In this document: in pieces, positions 18,633-27,537 of the stretch
How the letters are laid out: each line of letters begins with the position of its first letter
How positions within the stretch are numbered: position 1 is the first letter of the stretch
Assembly: GCA_002361485.1 (NCBI GenBank)
Contig: DESZ01000004.1
Location: 45,028-109,027, forward strand
Direction of reading: 5' to 3'
From: Cyanobacteria bacterium UBA3301
GTDB lineage: Bacteria > Cyanobacteriota > Vampirovibrionia > Gastranaerophilales > Gastranaerophilaceae
Length of the DNA: 64,000 bases
Notes under the pieces: model-generated
Database searches by the model: none
What the model saw: the letters and a program-made list of their open reading frames with translations, nothing else
Told to the model about the DNA's origin: nothing
Program-made: the position numbers and the translations under genes

Positions 18633-20630
18633 ATGAGTGAAGCGAAAATCTCTGTCATTGTGCCTGTATACAATGTGGAACAATATTTAAGACAGTGTCT
18701 TGACAGCGTAATAAATCAAACATTTAAAGATTTGGAAATAATATGTGTAGATGACTGTTCTCCTGATAATAGTGCAGAAATTCTTAAAGAATACGCACAA
18801 AAAGATTCACGTGTAAAAATTATTACTCTTGAAAAGAATGGTGGTTTAGGAAATGCAAGAAATGTCGCATTAAAGCAGGCAAGTGCTGAATATATAATGT
18901 TTTTGGATTCAGATGATTGGTTAGAACTTTACGCGTGTGAATTGGCGTATAATAAAATTAAACAAAACAATAATGATTTTGTATTTTTTAATTTTTATTG
19001 GGCAACCGAGAAAGACGGAACTTTTGAAAAAACGTTTAACGCATACAGGTTTTGCAAATTGCTAGAGCAAAAAGACATCAATCATATTAATCCTTCAGAA
19101 CTTGATTCAGCTTATTATTCCAGTTCTGAGTGCTGGTATAAAATTTATAATAAAGAATTTTTGCAAAAAAATAATATCGAATTTTTAGCAGGCTACAATT
19201 TTGAGGATCAAACGTTTTTTGCGAAAGTATTTTGTCTTGCTAAAGACATTTCTGTAATCAATATGCCTTTAATCAATTACAGGCAAAGAAATACTTCAAT
19301 AACTTTTGACAGTAAAAATTGGCAGGACTTAATTGAAGCAAGAGAAAGAACATTGTATGCAATTCCGCAAAATGCGTCAGAAGTTGCAAAAGACAGTATT
19401 ATATTAAGCAGTATAGTATCTCTTTTATATTGGTTTAAACATTACAGTAAAATTGATAAGCAAATTAAAAAAGAATTTTTTATTCAACTGCACGACTTAC
19501 TGCAAAAATACGATAAAGATGCTGTATTAAGGTTGAAAGAACGATTTAATTACCAATTATATAACAACATCGTAAAAAGCAATTCGTATAATCAATTTTT
19601 ATTTAACAAATTCTTATCAAAAGTATTCAGTATACAGGAATCTGTAACTCATAAAAAATATACAATAATGGGAATTTCCATATCTAAAAACAAACAAAAG
19701 GACTTTGCATTGAAACCAATATCATTCAATGAAAGTACTAATTTTTCTCACTATGAATTAAATCTATTCGGTATAAAATTAAAAATAGCCAAAAAACGTT
19801 ATCGTGAAAATAATAAATTGTTTAACAAATACAAAAAAAATAATATTGATATAACAACTTATCCCAAAGCAACAGGACAGCTTAGGGAATTGCAATTAGC
19901 CAATCTGAGATTGTTTAAATTTTTTGACAGACTGTGTCAAGAAAACAATCTAAAATATTGGTTGGATTTTGGGACATTACTTGGGGCTGTTCGCCACAAG
20001 GGATACATTCCTTGGGATGATGATATTGATATCTCAATGATGCGTGAAGATTATGAAAAAGTCTTTGATATTGTGAATAATAACAAATATAATTCTGATA
20101 TTTATGCTGAATTTTACAAGTATCCGCCTTCACAAGGTGAATTTTACTTACTGAAAATTAAACATAGGCAATGTGAACATTTATTTGTCGATATTTTCCC
20201 TTGCGATTATATAGGAAAGATATTGCCTTTAGATACGAGGATTTATTATACAAATGAGCTAAAAGCCAAAGTAAAAAGTGTTCTTGCGACATATCCCGAA
20301 GGGGAAATTGATGACGAACTCATTAAGAAAAATTTATTAAATGCCCGGAAAGAAATGTTTGCAAATCCGACAGTTGATAATGAACACAGCGATATAACGT
20401 GGGGTATGGATTATCATCATCATCGCTGGGAAAATTGGATACATCCGCACGATATGGTTTTTCCTCTGACCAAAATAGAGTATGAAGGGGAATCTGTTTG
20501 GGTTCCGAATAATTATAAAGCATATCTGGAAGATTTGTTCGGGGATTATATGAGCTATCCTAAGGACATTACCAGAGCTCATAGTGCATATATAGAATTT
20601 GATGATGATTTTGCAAATATTAATATATAA
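18633..20630 (+). CDS. Bifunctional surface-polymer protein: GT2 glycosyltransferase fused to LicD
   Basis: 665 residues from the ATG at 18633 (GAAGGG upstream; a TTG nine codons earlier has none). Residues 1-240 are a GT-A family 2 glycosyltransferase: ISVIVPVYNVEQYLRQCLDS, VDDCSPDN and the metal-binding LDSDDWLE at about 91-98. Residues about 415-665 are a LicD nucleotidyltransferase-fold domain: WLDFGTLLGAVRHKG and WDDDIDISM with the catalytic Asp cluster near 460. LicD proteins attach phosphocholine or similar phospho-groups to sugars. The fusion suggests that one polypeptide adds a sugar and then a phospho-substituent to a surface glycan. No transmembrane helices, so it acts at the cytoplasmic face. 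Confidence 0.85.
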   Translation: MSEAKISVIVPVYNVEQYLRQCLDSVINQTFKDLEIICVDDCSPDNSAEILKEYAQKDSRVKIITLEKNGGLGNARNVALKQASAEYIMFLDSDDWLELYACELAYNKIKQNNNDFVFFNFYWATEKDGTFEKTFNAYRFCKLLEQKDINHINPSELDSAYYSSSECWYKIYNKEFLQKNNIEFLAGYNFEDQTFFAKVFCLAKDISVINMPLINYRQRNTSITFDSKNWQDLIEARERTLYAIPQNASEVAKDSIILSSIVSLLYWFKHYSKIDKQIKKEFFIQLHDLLQKYDKDAVLRLKERFNYQLYNNIVKSNSYNQFLFNKFLSKVFSIQESVTHKKYTIMGISISKNKQKDFALKPISFNESTNFSHYELNLFGIKLKIAKKRYRENNKLFNKYKKNNIDITTYPKATGQLRELQLANLRLFKFFDRLCQENNLKYWLDFGTLLGAVRHKGYIPWDDDIDISMMREDYEKVFDIVNNNKYNSDIYAEFYKYPPSQGEFYLLKIKHRQCEHLFVDIFPCDYIGKILPLDTRIYYTNELKAKVKSVLATYPEGEIDDELIKKNLLNARKEMFANPTVDNEHSDITWGMDYHHHRWENWIHPHDMVFPLTKIEYEGESVWVPNNYKAYLEDLFGDYMSYPKDITRAHSAYIEFDDDFANINI

Positions 20631-20718
20631 TAATTAAGCTTGTAACGGGCTATACATATCATGGCTAAAAATCAAGAATAAAGCTGATAACATAGTGGCA
20701 AATTTTACATTTTTATTA

Positions 20719-20746
20719 TTGACAAATAATAAATTATATGAATAAT
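20719..20746 (+). promoter_or_regulatory. Promoter of the glycerophosphotransferase-like gene, shared type
   Basis: Perfect -35 TTGACA, 16 bases, -10 AATAAT, followed by CTTGGAATTAA at 20759-20769. The spacing from -35 to this box is 40 bases here and 41 at the GT2-LicD gene, which indicates common control. Confidence 0.7.
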
Positions 20747-20784
20747 TTAAATATATATCTTGGAATTAATAATAGAGTATAAAA

Positions 20785-21996
20785 ATGGATAATAACGTAA
20801 TTAGCCGGCAAATTGCAAAGTTATTGTTTGGCATAATTAATCATAAAGTAATCATCAAATTTTTTGATAAAATTACACCGAAGGACGAAAAAAAGATAGT
20901 TTTTTCAAGCTTTCCGGATTATTCGGATAACGGCAAGGCTTTTTATGATTATATGAAACAGAACCACAACGAATACAAACTTGTTTGGCTTGTAAAAGAT
21001 GAATTATCCAACAAAATTCCAAGTCCTTGTTACAAAATAAAATCTTTGTGCGGACTTTGGCATTTGATTACGGCAAAATATAGTGTGGAAACTTTTTTTA
21101 ATTTAGAGAGATATGTTTCATCAAAACGCAGAATCAAACTTCAACTGTGGCACGGTATGCCGTTAAAAACCATTGGTTGGAACGAAAAAGGAATTGCAAA
21201 ATATATGCTGAAAAATTATAAAAAGTGCAGCCGCGATTATTTTTTTGTAAGCTCTGATATTTTCAAGTTGTCAATGATATCTTCGTTTTTGATGAATCCA
21301 AATAATGTTTTTATAACCGGTCAGCCCAAAACGGATGCTATTTTAAATAGTAATAATAATGATAAAATTTCTGAATATTTAAATCTGAAAAAATATTCAA
21401 AAGTAATAATATATGCTCCGACTTATAAAGAAGTTCAGCGCGGAATTGAAAGAGATGTCCATAAAAAATTTAATAATATATTTTATATGAACGATTATTC
21501 AAAGGATGCATTGTTTAAATATTTGACAGATAATAACGTATTGTTGTTGATTAAGCCTCATCCTTTTGAAGAAGAATTGTATGAGGAATACATAATTTCA
21601 AAGGAACTTTCTCACCCGAATATAAAAGTAATATTTAATAAAGACATGTTTGATAATAATATGTCTTTTTACGAATTTTTCAAAATAGCTGATTTAATGA
21701 TAACCGATTTTTCATCAATCGGAATAGATTATTTGATAACTAAAAAGCCGATTATATTTTTAAATACATTGGCAGATGATTACAACAAAACAAGAGGTTT
21801 TATATTGGAAGATAATTATGAATTACTGGAGGCAGGATTAAAAGTTCGCAATTTTACAGAAATGCTAAACGCAGTAAATGATTCGCTGACTGTTGATACG
21901 TATAAGCAAACAAGACTTGCGCAACTGCCTTTGTTGCATAAATATCTTGATTCAAAAGCTTCCGAACGTGTTTATGAAATAATGAAAAATTTGTAA
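20785..21996 (+). CDS. CDP-glycerol glycerophosphotransferase (TagB/TagF) family protein
   Basis: 403 residues. Family signatures: KLQLWHGMPLKTIGW near residue 120, GQPKTDAIL, YAPTYKE, KPHPFEEE near 257 (the CDP-binding His) and ITDFSSIGID near 306-315. Such enzymes move glycerol-phosphate or ribitol-phosphate from a CDP-polyol to a growing teichoic-acid-like chain at the inner membrane. In a diderm with KDO genes, the product is more likely a polyol-phosphate-modified capsule or O-antigen. The acceptor is unknown. It shares its promoter and leader motif with the GT2-LicD gene just upstream. Confidence 0.85.
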   Translation: MDNNVISRQIAKLLFGIINHKVIIKFFDKITPKDEKKIVFSSFPDYSDNGKAFYDYMKQNHNEYKLVWLVKDELSNKIPSPCYKIKSLCGLWHLITAKYSVETFFNLERYVSSKRRIKLQLWHGMPLKTIGWNEKGIAKYMLKNYKKCSRDYFFVSSDIFKLSMISSFLMNPNNVFITGQPKTDAILNSNNNDKISEYLNLKKYSKVIIYAPTYKEVQRGIERDVHKKFNNIFYMNDYSKDALFKYLTDNNVLLLIKPHPFEEELYEEYIISKELSHPNIKVIFNKDMFDNNMSFYEFFKIADLMITDFSSIGIDYLITKKPIIFLNTLADDYNKTRGFILEDNYELLEAGLKVRNFTEMLNAVNDSLTVDTYKQTRLAQLPLLHKYLDSKASERVYEIMKNL

Positions 21997-22007
21997 AAGC
22001 TTTCAAA

Positions 22008-22226
22008 TTATAACTTATCAACATTTGCATTCATAGCAGTGCGGGTTGTTCCTTGCAAACGTGCTTTTTGGGGTAAATATCTATTTGACTCCTCTCCGAA
22101 ATCTTGAGCATATACCTCTTGCACGTTAGCTTGAGCGCCAAAGAATGTCAACCCTGCTAATGCTGCATCAGATAAGCTTTTAGCAAATTTGCTATTTCTA
22201 TTATTCAACTTCATACGTCGTTTCAT
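22008..22226 (-). CDS. Small, possibly exported protein, unknown
   Basis: 72 residues from the ATG at 22226, chosen because CGAGGTG lies seven bases upstream. A basic start (MKRRMKLNNRNSKFAK) is followed by a moderately hydrophobic stretch (ALAGLTFFGAQANV) ending in VYAQ, which reads like a weak signal peptide with a cleavage site after A in VYA. The mature part would be only about 35 polar residues. No domain recognised. It is convergent with the preceding gene and upstream of gyrA on the other strand. Confidence 0.45.
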   Translation of the reverse strand: MKRRMKLNNRNSKFAKSLSDAALAGLTFFGAQANVQEVYAQDFGEESNRYLPQKARLQGTTRTAMNANVDKL

Positions 22227-22452
22227 AATTCGGCACCTCGTGATTTTTGAACTACCTTCTTGTATATACAAGAAGGCAAGCTACATGTAAATATTAAGTG
22301 TTACTAAGAAAAATCCTTTATTTAGTCTATTAATATTATTTATCATGTTTTAATAATTTTAAATAGTTTTACAAATATTCTTTACATTAATAAAATTTTT
22401 TAGTGCGTTTCTTAACTATTTGTAAAGATATATGCCCGAAAATGTTTATTTA

Positions 22453-22461
22453 TGCTATAAT
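22453..22461 (+). promoter_or_regulatory. Extended -10 promoter of gyrA
   Basis: TGCTATAAT, an extended -10 element, lies 34 bases before the gyrA start codon. No good -35 is visible, which fits an extended -10 promoter. GGAGG at 22482-22486 is the ribosome site. Confidence 0.55.
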
Positions 22462-22495
22462 TTACCTATAAGAGAAGACTTGGAGGAAATTAGAA

Positions 22496-25066
22496 TTGAC
22501 TACTCAACAAAACATGTTCGGGGACGGTAAAATTGTTCCTGTTAATATAAGAGAAGAAATGAAGCGTTCATATATCGATTATGCGATGAGTGTTATTGTC
22601 GGTCGTGCGTTACCTGATGTTCGTGACGGGTTAAAACCTGTTCACAGGCGTATATTATATTCAATGAACGAGTTGGGAATGTATCCTGATAAACCGTTTA
22701 GAAAATGCGCGCGTATCGTCGGTGAAGTTTTGGGTAAGTACCATCCGCATGGCGATAGCTCTGTTTATGAAGCTTTGGTTCGTATGGCTCAAGATTTTTC
22801 TACAAGATATCTTATGGTTGACGGACACGGAAACTTTGGGTCTGTCGATGGTGACGGTGCTGCTGCTATGCGTTATACAGAAGCTCGTATGCACAAAATT
22901 ACTCAATCAATGTTGGCTGATATTGATTGCGAAACCGTTGAATTTGTTCCAAACTTTGACGGCTCTTTGCAAGAGCCTTCGGTATTGCCTGTAAGATTAC
23001 CAATGTTATTGTTAAACGGTGTTTCCGGTATTGCTGTCGGTATGGCAACAAACATTCCGCCTCATAATTTATGTGAAGTTGTTGACGGAACTATTGCTTT
23101 AATTGACAATCCAAATATAACAATCCCTGAATTGATGGAATATATTAAAGGTCCTGATTTCCCTACGGCGGCTACAATCGTAGGTACAAACGATATTAAG
23201 CAGGCTTATGAAACAGGCAGAGGCTCGATTACTATGTCTGCTGTTTCCGGATTTGAAGAAATCGCAGGCGGTGCAGGACGTCAATCCAGAACTGCAATTG
23301 TTATAACAGAAATTCCTTATCAGGTTAACAAGGCTATGCTTATTGAAAAAATTGCCGATTTGGTTAAGGAAGAACGTATTAAGGGTATTTCTGACATTCG
23401 TGATGAATCCGACCGTGACGGTATGAGAATTGTTATTGAATTAAAACGCGATGCTAAACCGGATGTAGTTCGAAATAATTTATACAAATATACTCAGCTT
23501 GAAACGACATTTGGGGTGAACATGGTCGCTTTGTGCGGGCAGCAGCCGAGATTGATGAATTTACATCAAGTATTATCGGAATTTGTTGAACACAGAATCG
23601 AAATTGTTACCCGTCGTACAATTTTCTTCCTGAAAAAAGCAAAAGTTCGTGCTCATATCTTGGCAGGTTTGATTATTGCCTTGGGCTCAATTGATGAAGT
23701 CATAGATTTAATCAAAAATTCCAAAACAACAGATACCGCTCGTGAAGGTTTGATGTCAAAATTCGGGCTTGATGCGGATCAAGCTAACGCAATTCTTGAA
23801 ATGCAATTAAGACGTTTGACAGGTTTGGAACAAGATAAAGTTAAAGCAGAATATGATGATTTGTTAAAGAAAATTGAAGAATATGAAAGTATTTTGGCAA
23901 GCCGCCAAAAGATTTTGGATATTATTAAAGCCGAACTTTTGGAAGACAAAGAAAAATACGGTGATGACAGAAAAACTCAAATTGTTCCTGAACGCGGCGA
24001 AGTAACAATTGAAGATTTGACTCCAAACACCCCTATGGCAGTATTTATTACTCATCAGGGATATTTGAAACGTATTCCGCTTGACACTTTTGAACGCCAA
24101 AATCGTGCAACTCGCGGAAAATCAGGTATAAAAACTAAAGAAGATGATGATATTCAACATTTCTTTACTGCGATGATGCATGATAAAGTGCTGTTCTTCT
24201 CATCAAAAGGTACTGTTTACAGTTTGAATGTTTACGATTTCCCTGAAGGCGGACGTCAATCTAAAGGTTTACCAATAATAAATGTTCTTCCTATTGAACA
24301 GGATGAAAAGATAACTGCAGTTGTTCCTGTATCTAATTTCTCAAAAGAACTTAATCTTATTATGTTAACCAAAAAAGGTAACATAAAGAGAATTGAATTA
24401 GACAACTTCTCAAATATCAGAAGAAACGGAATTATTGCAATCGGTTTAGATGAAGGAGACAGTTTGAATTGGGTAAAACTTGCAACGGGACGTGATGAAA
24501 TTATTATCGGAACATCCTGTGGTATGGCGATAAGATTCCCTATTCAAGATTTAAGACCGCTAGGCAGAAGTGCAAAAGGTGTAATTTCTATGAAATTACG
24601 TACGGGTGACGAAATAGTAGGATGCGATATCGTTCCGCAAGAATACGATGCGGATTTACTTGTTGTAACTTCTGACGGTTTCGGTAAACGTACAAAATTA
24701 TCTGAATTCAGAACTCAAAACAGAGGCGGTATAGGTTTGATAGCAACTAAATTCAAATCGAGCGCATCAAGACTTGTTGCTTTGACTATTGTTCAGGATT
24801 CTGATGATATTATGCTTGTAACCGCAAATGGCGTTGTAACAAGAATAAATGCCGGCTCAATTTCAAGACAAGGACGTCCGGCAACAGGTGTAAGAGCTCA
24901 AAACTTAAATGACGGTGATAGTGTTGTTTCTGTTAATAAGATTCTAAATCCTGATGAGGATGATTCTGTAGTAGGTTCATCATCTGATGCAGGTGAATCT
25001 GTTTCAGCTGATGTCCAGCAAACTAGTTTGCTGGCAGACAGTTCTAATTCTGTAACTGAAGAATAA
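22496..25066 (+). CDS. gyrA: DNA gyrase subunit A
   Basis: Breakage-reunion subunit of gyrase, 856 residues. The quinolone-resistance region (HPHGDSSVYEALVRMAQDFS), the catalytic tyrosine in AAAMRYTEAR, and the coiled-coil gate are present, followed by the six-bladed DNA-wrapping domain. The starting codon is TTG with GGAGG nine bases upstream. The first-blade GyrA-box position reads QNRATRG where the usual core is Q-x-R-G-G-K/R-G, while a later blade reads QNRGGIG. gyrB is not adjacent. The C-terminus is an acidic, Ser-rich tail. An imperfect hairpin follows. Confidence 0.96.
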   Translation: MTTQQNMFGDGKIVPVNIREEMKRSYIDYAMSVIVGRALPDVRDGLKPVHRRILYSMNELGMYPDKPFRKCARIVGEVLGKYHPHGDSSVYEALVRMAQDFSTRYLMVDGHGNFGSVDGDGAAAMRYTEARMHKITQSMLADIDCETVEFVPNFDGSLQEPSVLPVRLPMLLLNGVSGIAVGMATNIPPHNLCEVVDGTIALIDNPNITIPELMEYIKGPDFPTAATIVGTNDIKQAYETGRGSITMSAVSGFEEIAGGAGRQSRTAIVITEIPYQVNKAMLIEKIADLVKEERIKGISDIRDESDRDGMRIVIELKRDAKPDVVRNNLYKYTQLETTFGVNMVALCGQQPRLMNLHQVLSEFVEHRIEIVTRRTIFFLKKAKVRAHILAGLIIALGSIDEVIDLIKNSKTTDTAREGLMSKFGLDADQANAILEMQLRRLTGLEQDKVKAEYDDLLKKIEEYESILASRQKILDIIKAELLEDKEKYGDDRKTQIVPERGEVTIEDLTPNTPMAVFITHQGYLKRIPLDTFERQNRATRGKSGIKTKEDDDIQHFFTAMMHDKVLFFSSKGTVYSLNVYDFPEGGRQSKGLPIINVLPIEQDEKITAVVPVSNFSKELNLIMLTKKGNIKRIELDNFSNIRRNGIIAIGLDEGDSLNWVKLATGRDEIIIGTSCGMAIRFPIQDLRPLGRSAKGVISMKLRTGDEIVGCDIVPQEYDADLLVVTSDGFGKRTKLSEFRTQNRGGIGLIATKFKSSASRLVALTIVQDSDDIMLVTANGVVTRINAGSISRQGRPATGVRAQNLNDGDSVVSVNKILNPDEDDSVVGSSSDAGESVSADVQQTSLLADSSNSVTEE

Positions 25067-25086
25067 TTTAAAAATATTTCAAAAAT

Positions 25087-25127
25087 AAATAGAAATGGCA
25101 GATCTGAAGGGTCTGCTATTTCTATTT
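25087..25127 (+). terminator. Probable terminator hairpin after gyrA
   Basis: AAATAGAAATGGCAGA pairs with TCTGCTATTTCTATTT (one G-T pair) around a 9-base loop. The following sequence is T-rich but has no long T run. Confidence 0.6.
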
Positions 25128-25218
25128 ATTAACATTTGTTACAAAAATTTTTAAACTTGAAAATCGTAAACTTATAAATCCTTATATATTATAGAAGATA
25201 ATCCAAGGAGAGATTGTG

Positions 25219-25596
25219 ATGGCTGAAGGTATAACTTCAATAGAAGAATTAAAAAAAGCACAGGCTGCGGCACAACAGGCGGGTACCAGTATTACCAATT
25301 ACGAAGAATGGGCAAATATTCTTGAGGATTTGGATATTGCAGGAGTTCAATCAACAGGGACATATGCAGGTGACGTAAAACTTCACAGCCAAATAATTGC
25401 ACAAGTTCAGGATATGATAGAGCAGGCTCAGGAAATTCAAGCGCAAGAGCAACAACAGGTTCAAAATAACGATTTTAATAAGACCGACTATAAAACTTCT
25501 CAAGACAAAGAACAAACAGTGAAGGCCAATGTAGTAAATGCTACAAGTTCAATGATTATGGCTGATTATATGAAATATTATCATCTGTTGCAGTAA
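25219..25596 (+). CDS. Gln-rich helical protein next to flagellar genes, unknown
   Basis: 125 residues from the ATG at 25219 (AGGAG eight bases upstream; a GTG one codon earlier is an alternative). Residues 5-80 are helical and Gln/Ala-rich (SIEELKKAQAAAQQAG, IAQVQDMIEQAQEIQAQEQ); the C-terminus has a short hydrophobic patch with Met and Tyr. No signal peptide. It is convergent with fliR, six bases between stops. A link to flagella is position only. Confidence 0.5.
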   Translation: MAEGITSIEELKKAQAAAQQAGTSITNYEEWANILEDLDIAGVQSTGTYAGDVKLHSQIIAQVQDMIEQAQEIQAQEQQQVQNNDFNKTDYKTSQDKEQTVKANVVNATSSMIMADYMKYYHLLQ

Positions 25597-25602
25597 TTTT
25601 TA

Positions 25603-26385
25603 TTACATCATATTTGCGAAATTTAAGAAATACTGCTCTATAACGTTCATTAGCATTGGTAATATCCAAACCATTATAGCAGCACCAAGTACAGGTTTAA
25701 AAAGGAAACTTAATTGGAATACGTTTACTTGCGGTGCTGTTCTTGAAATTACACCAAGTATAATGTCCTGGCATAATGTTGCTAAAAGTATGGGAGCCGC
25801 AATTTGTAAACCCATATACAGAGTGTTTGAAGATAATTTTATAAGTAAATCCATCCGCGCAAGCTTTACTAGCGGAATATTAACAGCATATAGCGGAAAG
25901 ACTTCAAAACTTTTCATCAGTGCTTTAAAAAGCCAATAAATCCCGCCTAATTGAATAAATATTATTAATCCCATTAACGCTATAATGTTTGATAATATGG
26001 ATACCTGAGAAGAACTTGAAGGGTCAAGTGTTGTGGCTGAGGACAATCCCATTTGCATATTAATCATTTCGGCGCCGCAATCTACTGCAATTACAATAAG
26101 CCGCGCCATATATCCGATTATTGCGCCGACAACGACATTTAATAAAATTGACAAGCCGAAGGAATCAACTTTTTCCAATACCATTTTCGGGTCAAATAGC
26201 GGTATAATCATAACTGTTATTAAGAGTGCTATTGCAATCTTTACCAAAGAAGGCAGTTCTTTTCGGCAAAATATTGGTGCAAATCGAAAAAAACCGAGCA
26301 GTCTTGCAAAAATTAAAAAGCCTGCCATAAGATATGCGTTTATTTGAGGAAAAATTTTTATAATATCTGTTAAAATTCCGTCCAT
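25603..26385 (-). CDS. fliR: Flagellar/type III export apparatus protein FliR
   Basis: 260 residues with about six hydrophobic segments, matching FliR: NAYLMAGFLIFARLLGFFRFAPIF near the start, and the conserved region around SSATTLDPSSSSQVSILSN. FliR sits with FliP and FliQ in the export-gate core at the inner membrane. Its ATG shares a base with the fliQ stop (TAATG), so translation is coupled. Last gene of the fliMN-O-P-Q-R operon. Confidence 0.93.
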   Translation of the reverse strand: MDGILTDIIKIFPQINAYLMAGFLIFARLLGFFRFAPIFCRKELPSLVKIAIALLITVMIIPLFDPKMVLEKVDSFGLSILLNVVVGAIIGYMARLIVIAVDCGAEMINMQMGLSSATTLDPSSSSQVSILSNIIALMGLIIFIQLGGIYWLFKALMKSFEVFPLYAVNIPLVKLARMDLLIKLSSNTLYMGLQIAAPILLATLCQDIILGVISRTAPQVNVFQLSFLFKPVLGAAIMVWILPMLMNVIEQYFLNFANMM

Positions 26386-26876
26386 TATCTACCCATAATT
26401 TTTTTCGTTTCAACCAAATCAGGTTTCGGCATAGGTGTTCTTGAAGATGCACCGTATTTTTCTCTTGAATTTTTATCTATGTAGTGGATTTTTCCGGGGT
26501 GTTTCATAATATAATCAATTGAATCAATATTTCTGAATTTATCTTTCATTTCACCTTCAAAAGGTGTTGTGTAATGGTAATAATTAGAATCCAAAACGAA
26601 TGATTCATTTTTTGGAACTGTGTTAAAGGCCAAAACAGAACCTTCTTGGAATAAATTTGTTAGTAATCTCAAAAAACCGACCCCGCCTATTATAATAACA
26701 AGGAAAACCCCCAAAATTTTTGGAGCGGCAGCAATAGTTTGTTCTTGAACTTGCGTTACTGCTTGCAAAATACCGACGACAAGTCCGATACCTGCAGCAC
26801 AAAGTACGCATGGCATTGATATTGCCAACATTATTAAAAATCCTTTTGCCATATATTCTAGCAGTAATTCTACCAT
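26385..26876 (-). CDS. fliQ: Export apparatus protein FliQ with a long C-terminal extension
   Basis: Residues 1-85 are a normal FliQ: two hydrophobic helices (FLIMLAISMPCVLCAAGIGL and APKILGVFLVIIIGGVGFL) around the conserved QAVTQVQEQTI. FliQ is usually just under 90 residues; this one has 163. The additional 75 or so residues are hydrophilic and rich in Lys, Tyr and Pro (SREKYGASSRTPMPKPDL) and run straight into the fliR start. No frameshift is needed to explain it. The tail should lie on one side of the membrane, probably cytoplasmic or in the gate collar; its function is not known. Confidence 0.88.
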   Translation of the reverse strand: MVELLLEYMAKGFLIMLAISMPCVLCAAGIGLVVGILQAVTQVQEQTIAAAPKILGVFLVIIIGGVGFLRLLTNLFQEGSVLAFNTVPKNESFVLDSNYYHYTTPFEGEMKDKFRNIDSIDYIMKHPGKIHYIDKNSREKYGASSRTPMPKPDLVETKKIMGR

Positions 26877-26892
26877 TTTTATTTATCCTTTT

Positions 26893-27528
26893 TTAGTTGT
26901 AACTTGTTACTAAACCCTGAACAATCAATGCCCAGCCGTCAACCGCGATAAATATCAATAGTTTAAACGGCATGGATATAATTGTAGGCGATAGCATAAA
27001 CATACCTAATGCGAGTAATATATTTGCGATTACCAAATCTAATATGATAAAAGGTACAAATATTACAAAGCTTATCTCAAATGAAGTCTTAAGTTCACTG
27101 ACTATATATGCAGGTGCAACTTCCCATATAGATAATTCATCAGGAGATTTTGGTCTTGTTTTGTGGGTTAGTTCAACAAAAAACGTCAAGTCGCTTTCTC
27201 TGGTTTGTTTTAACATAAATTCTTTTAATGGTTTTGAGCCTTCGTTTATTGCTTGAACAATATCGTGATTTTTTTGATACGGAACTGAGCCCATTTCATA
27301 CATTTTGCCAAAAGTTGTACCCATTGTATAAAAAGTAAGTATTATTGATAAACCTATAATAACAATAGCAGGCGGTACTTGTTGTGTTCCCATTGCGGTT
27401 TTAAGCATTGAAAATACAATAACGAATCTCATAAAGCTTGTCATGGCACAAAAAACAAAAGGCAGTAATGAGAATACTGTCATTACTACTAATATTTGTA
27501 TTACCGGATTTAGTGCTGCTTGGTCCAT
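26893..27528 (-). CDS. fliP: Export apparatus protein FliP
   Basis: 211 residues with FliP signatures: LLPFVFCAMTSFMRFVIVFS, LKTAMGTQQVPPAIVIIGL, and the C-terminal FELSF-like segment FEISFVIFVPFIILDLVIANILLALGM (read as two helices) with MLSPTIISMPFKLLIF. FliP usually begins with a cleavable signal peptide; here the first residues are MDQAALNPVIQ, so no signal peptide is present. Core of the flagellar export gate. Seventeen bases separate it from fliQ. Confidence 0.94.
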   Translation of the reverse strand: MDQAALNPVIQILVVMTVFSLLPFVFCAMTSFMRFVIVFSMLKTAMGTQQVPPAIVIIGLSIILTFYTMGTTFGKMYEMGSVPYQKNHDIVQAINEGSKPLKEFMLKQTRESDLTFFVELTHKTRPKSPDELSIWEVAPAYIVSELKTSFEISFVIFVPFIILDLVIANILLALGMFMLSPTIISMPFKLLIFIAVDGWALIVQGLVTSYN

Positions 27529-27537
27529 AATTTCCCT

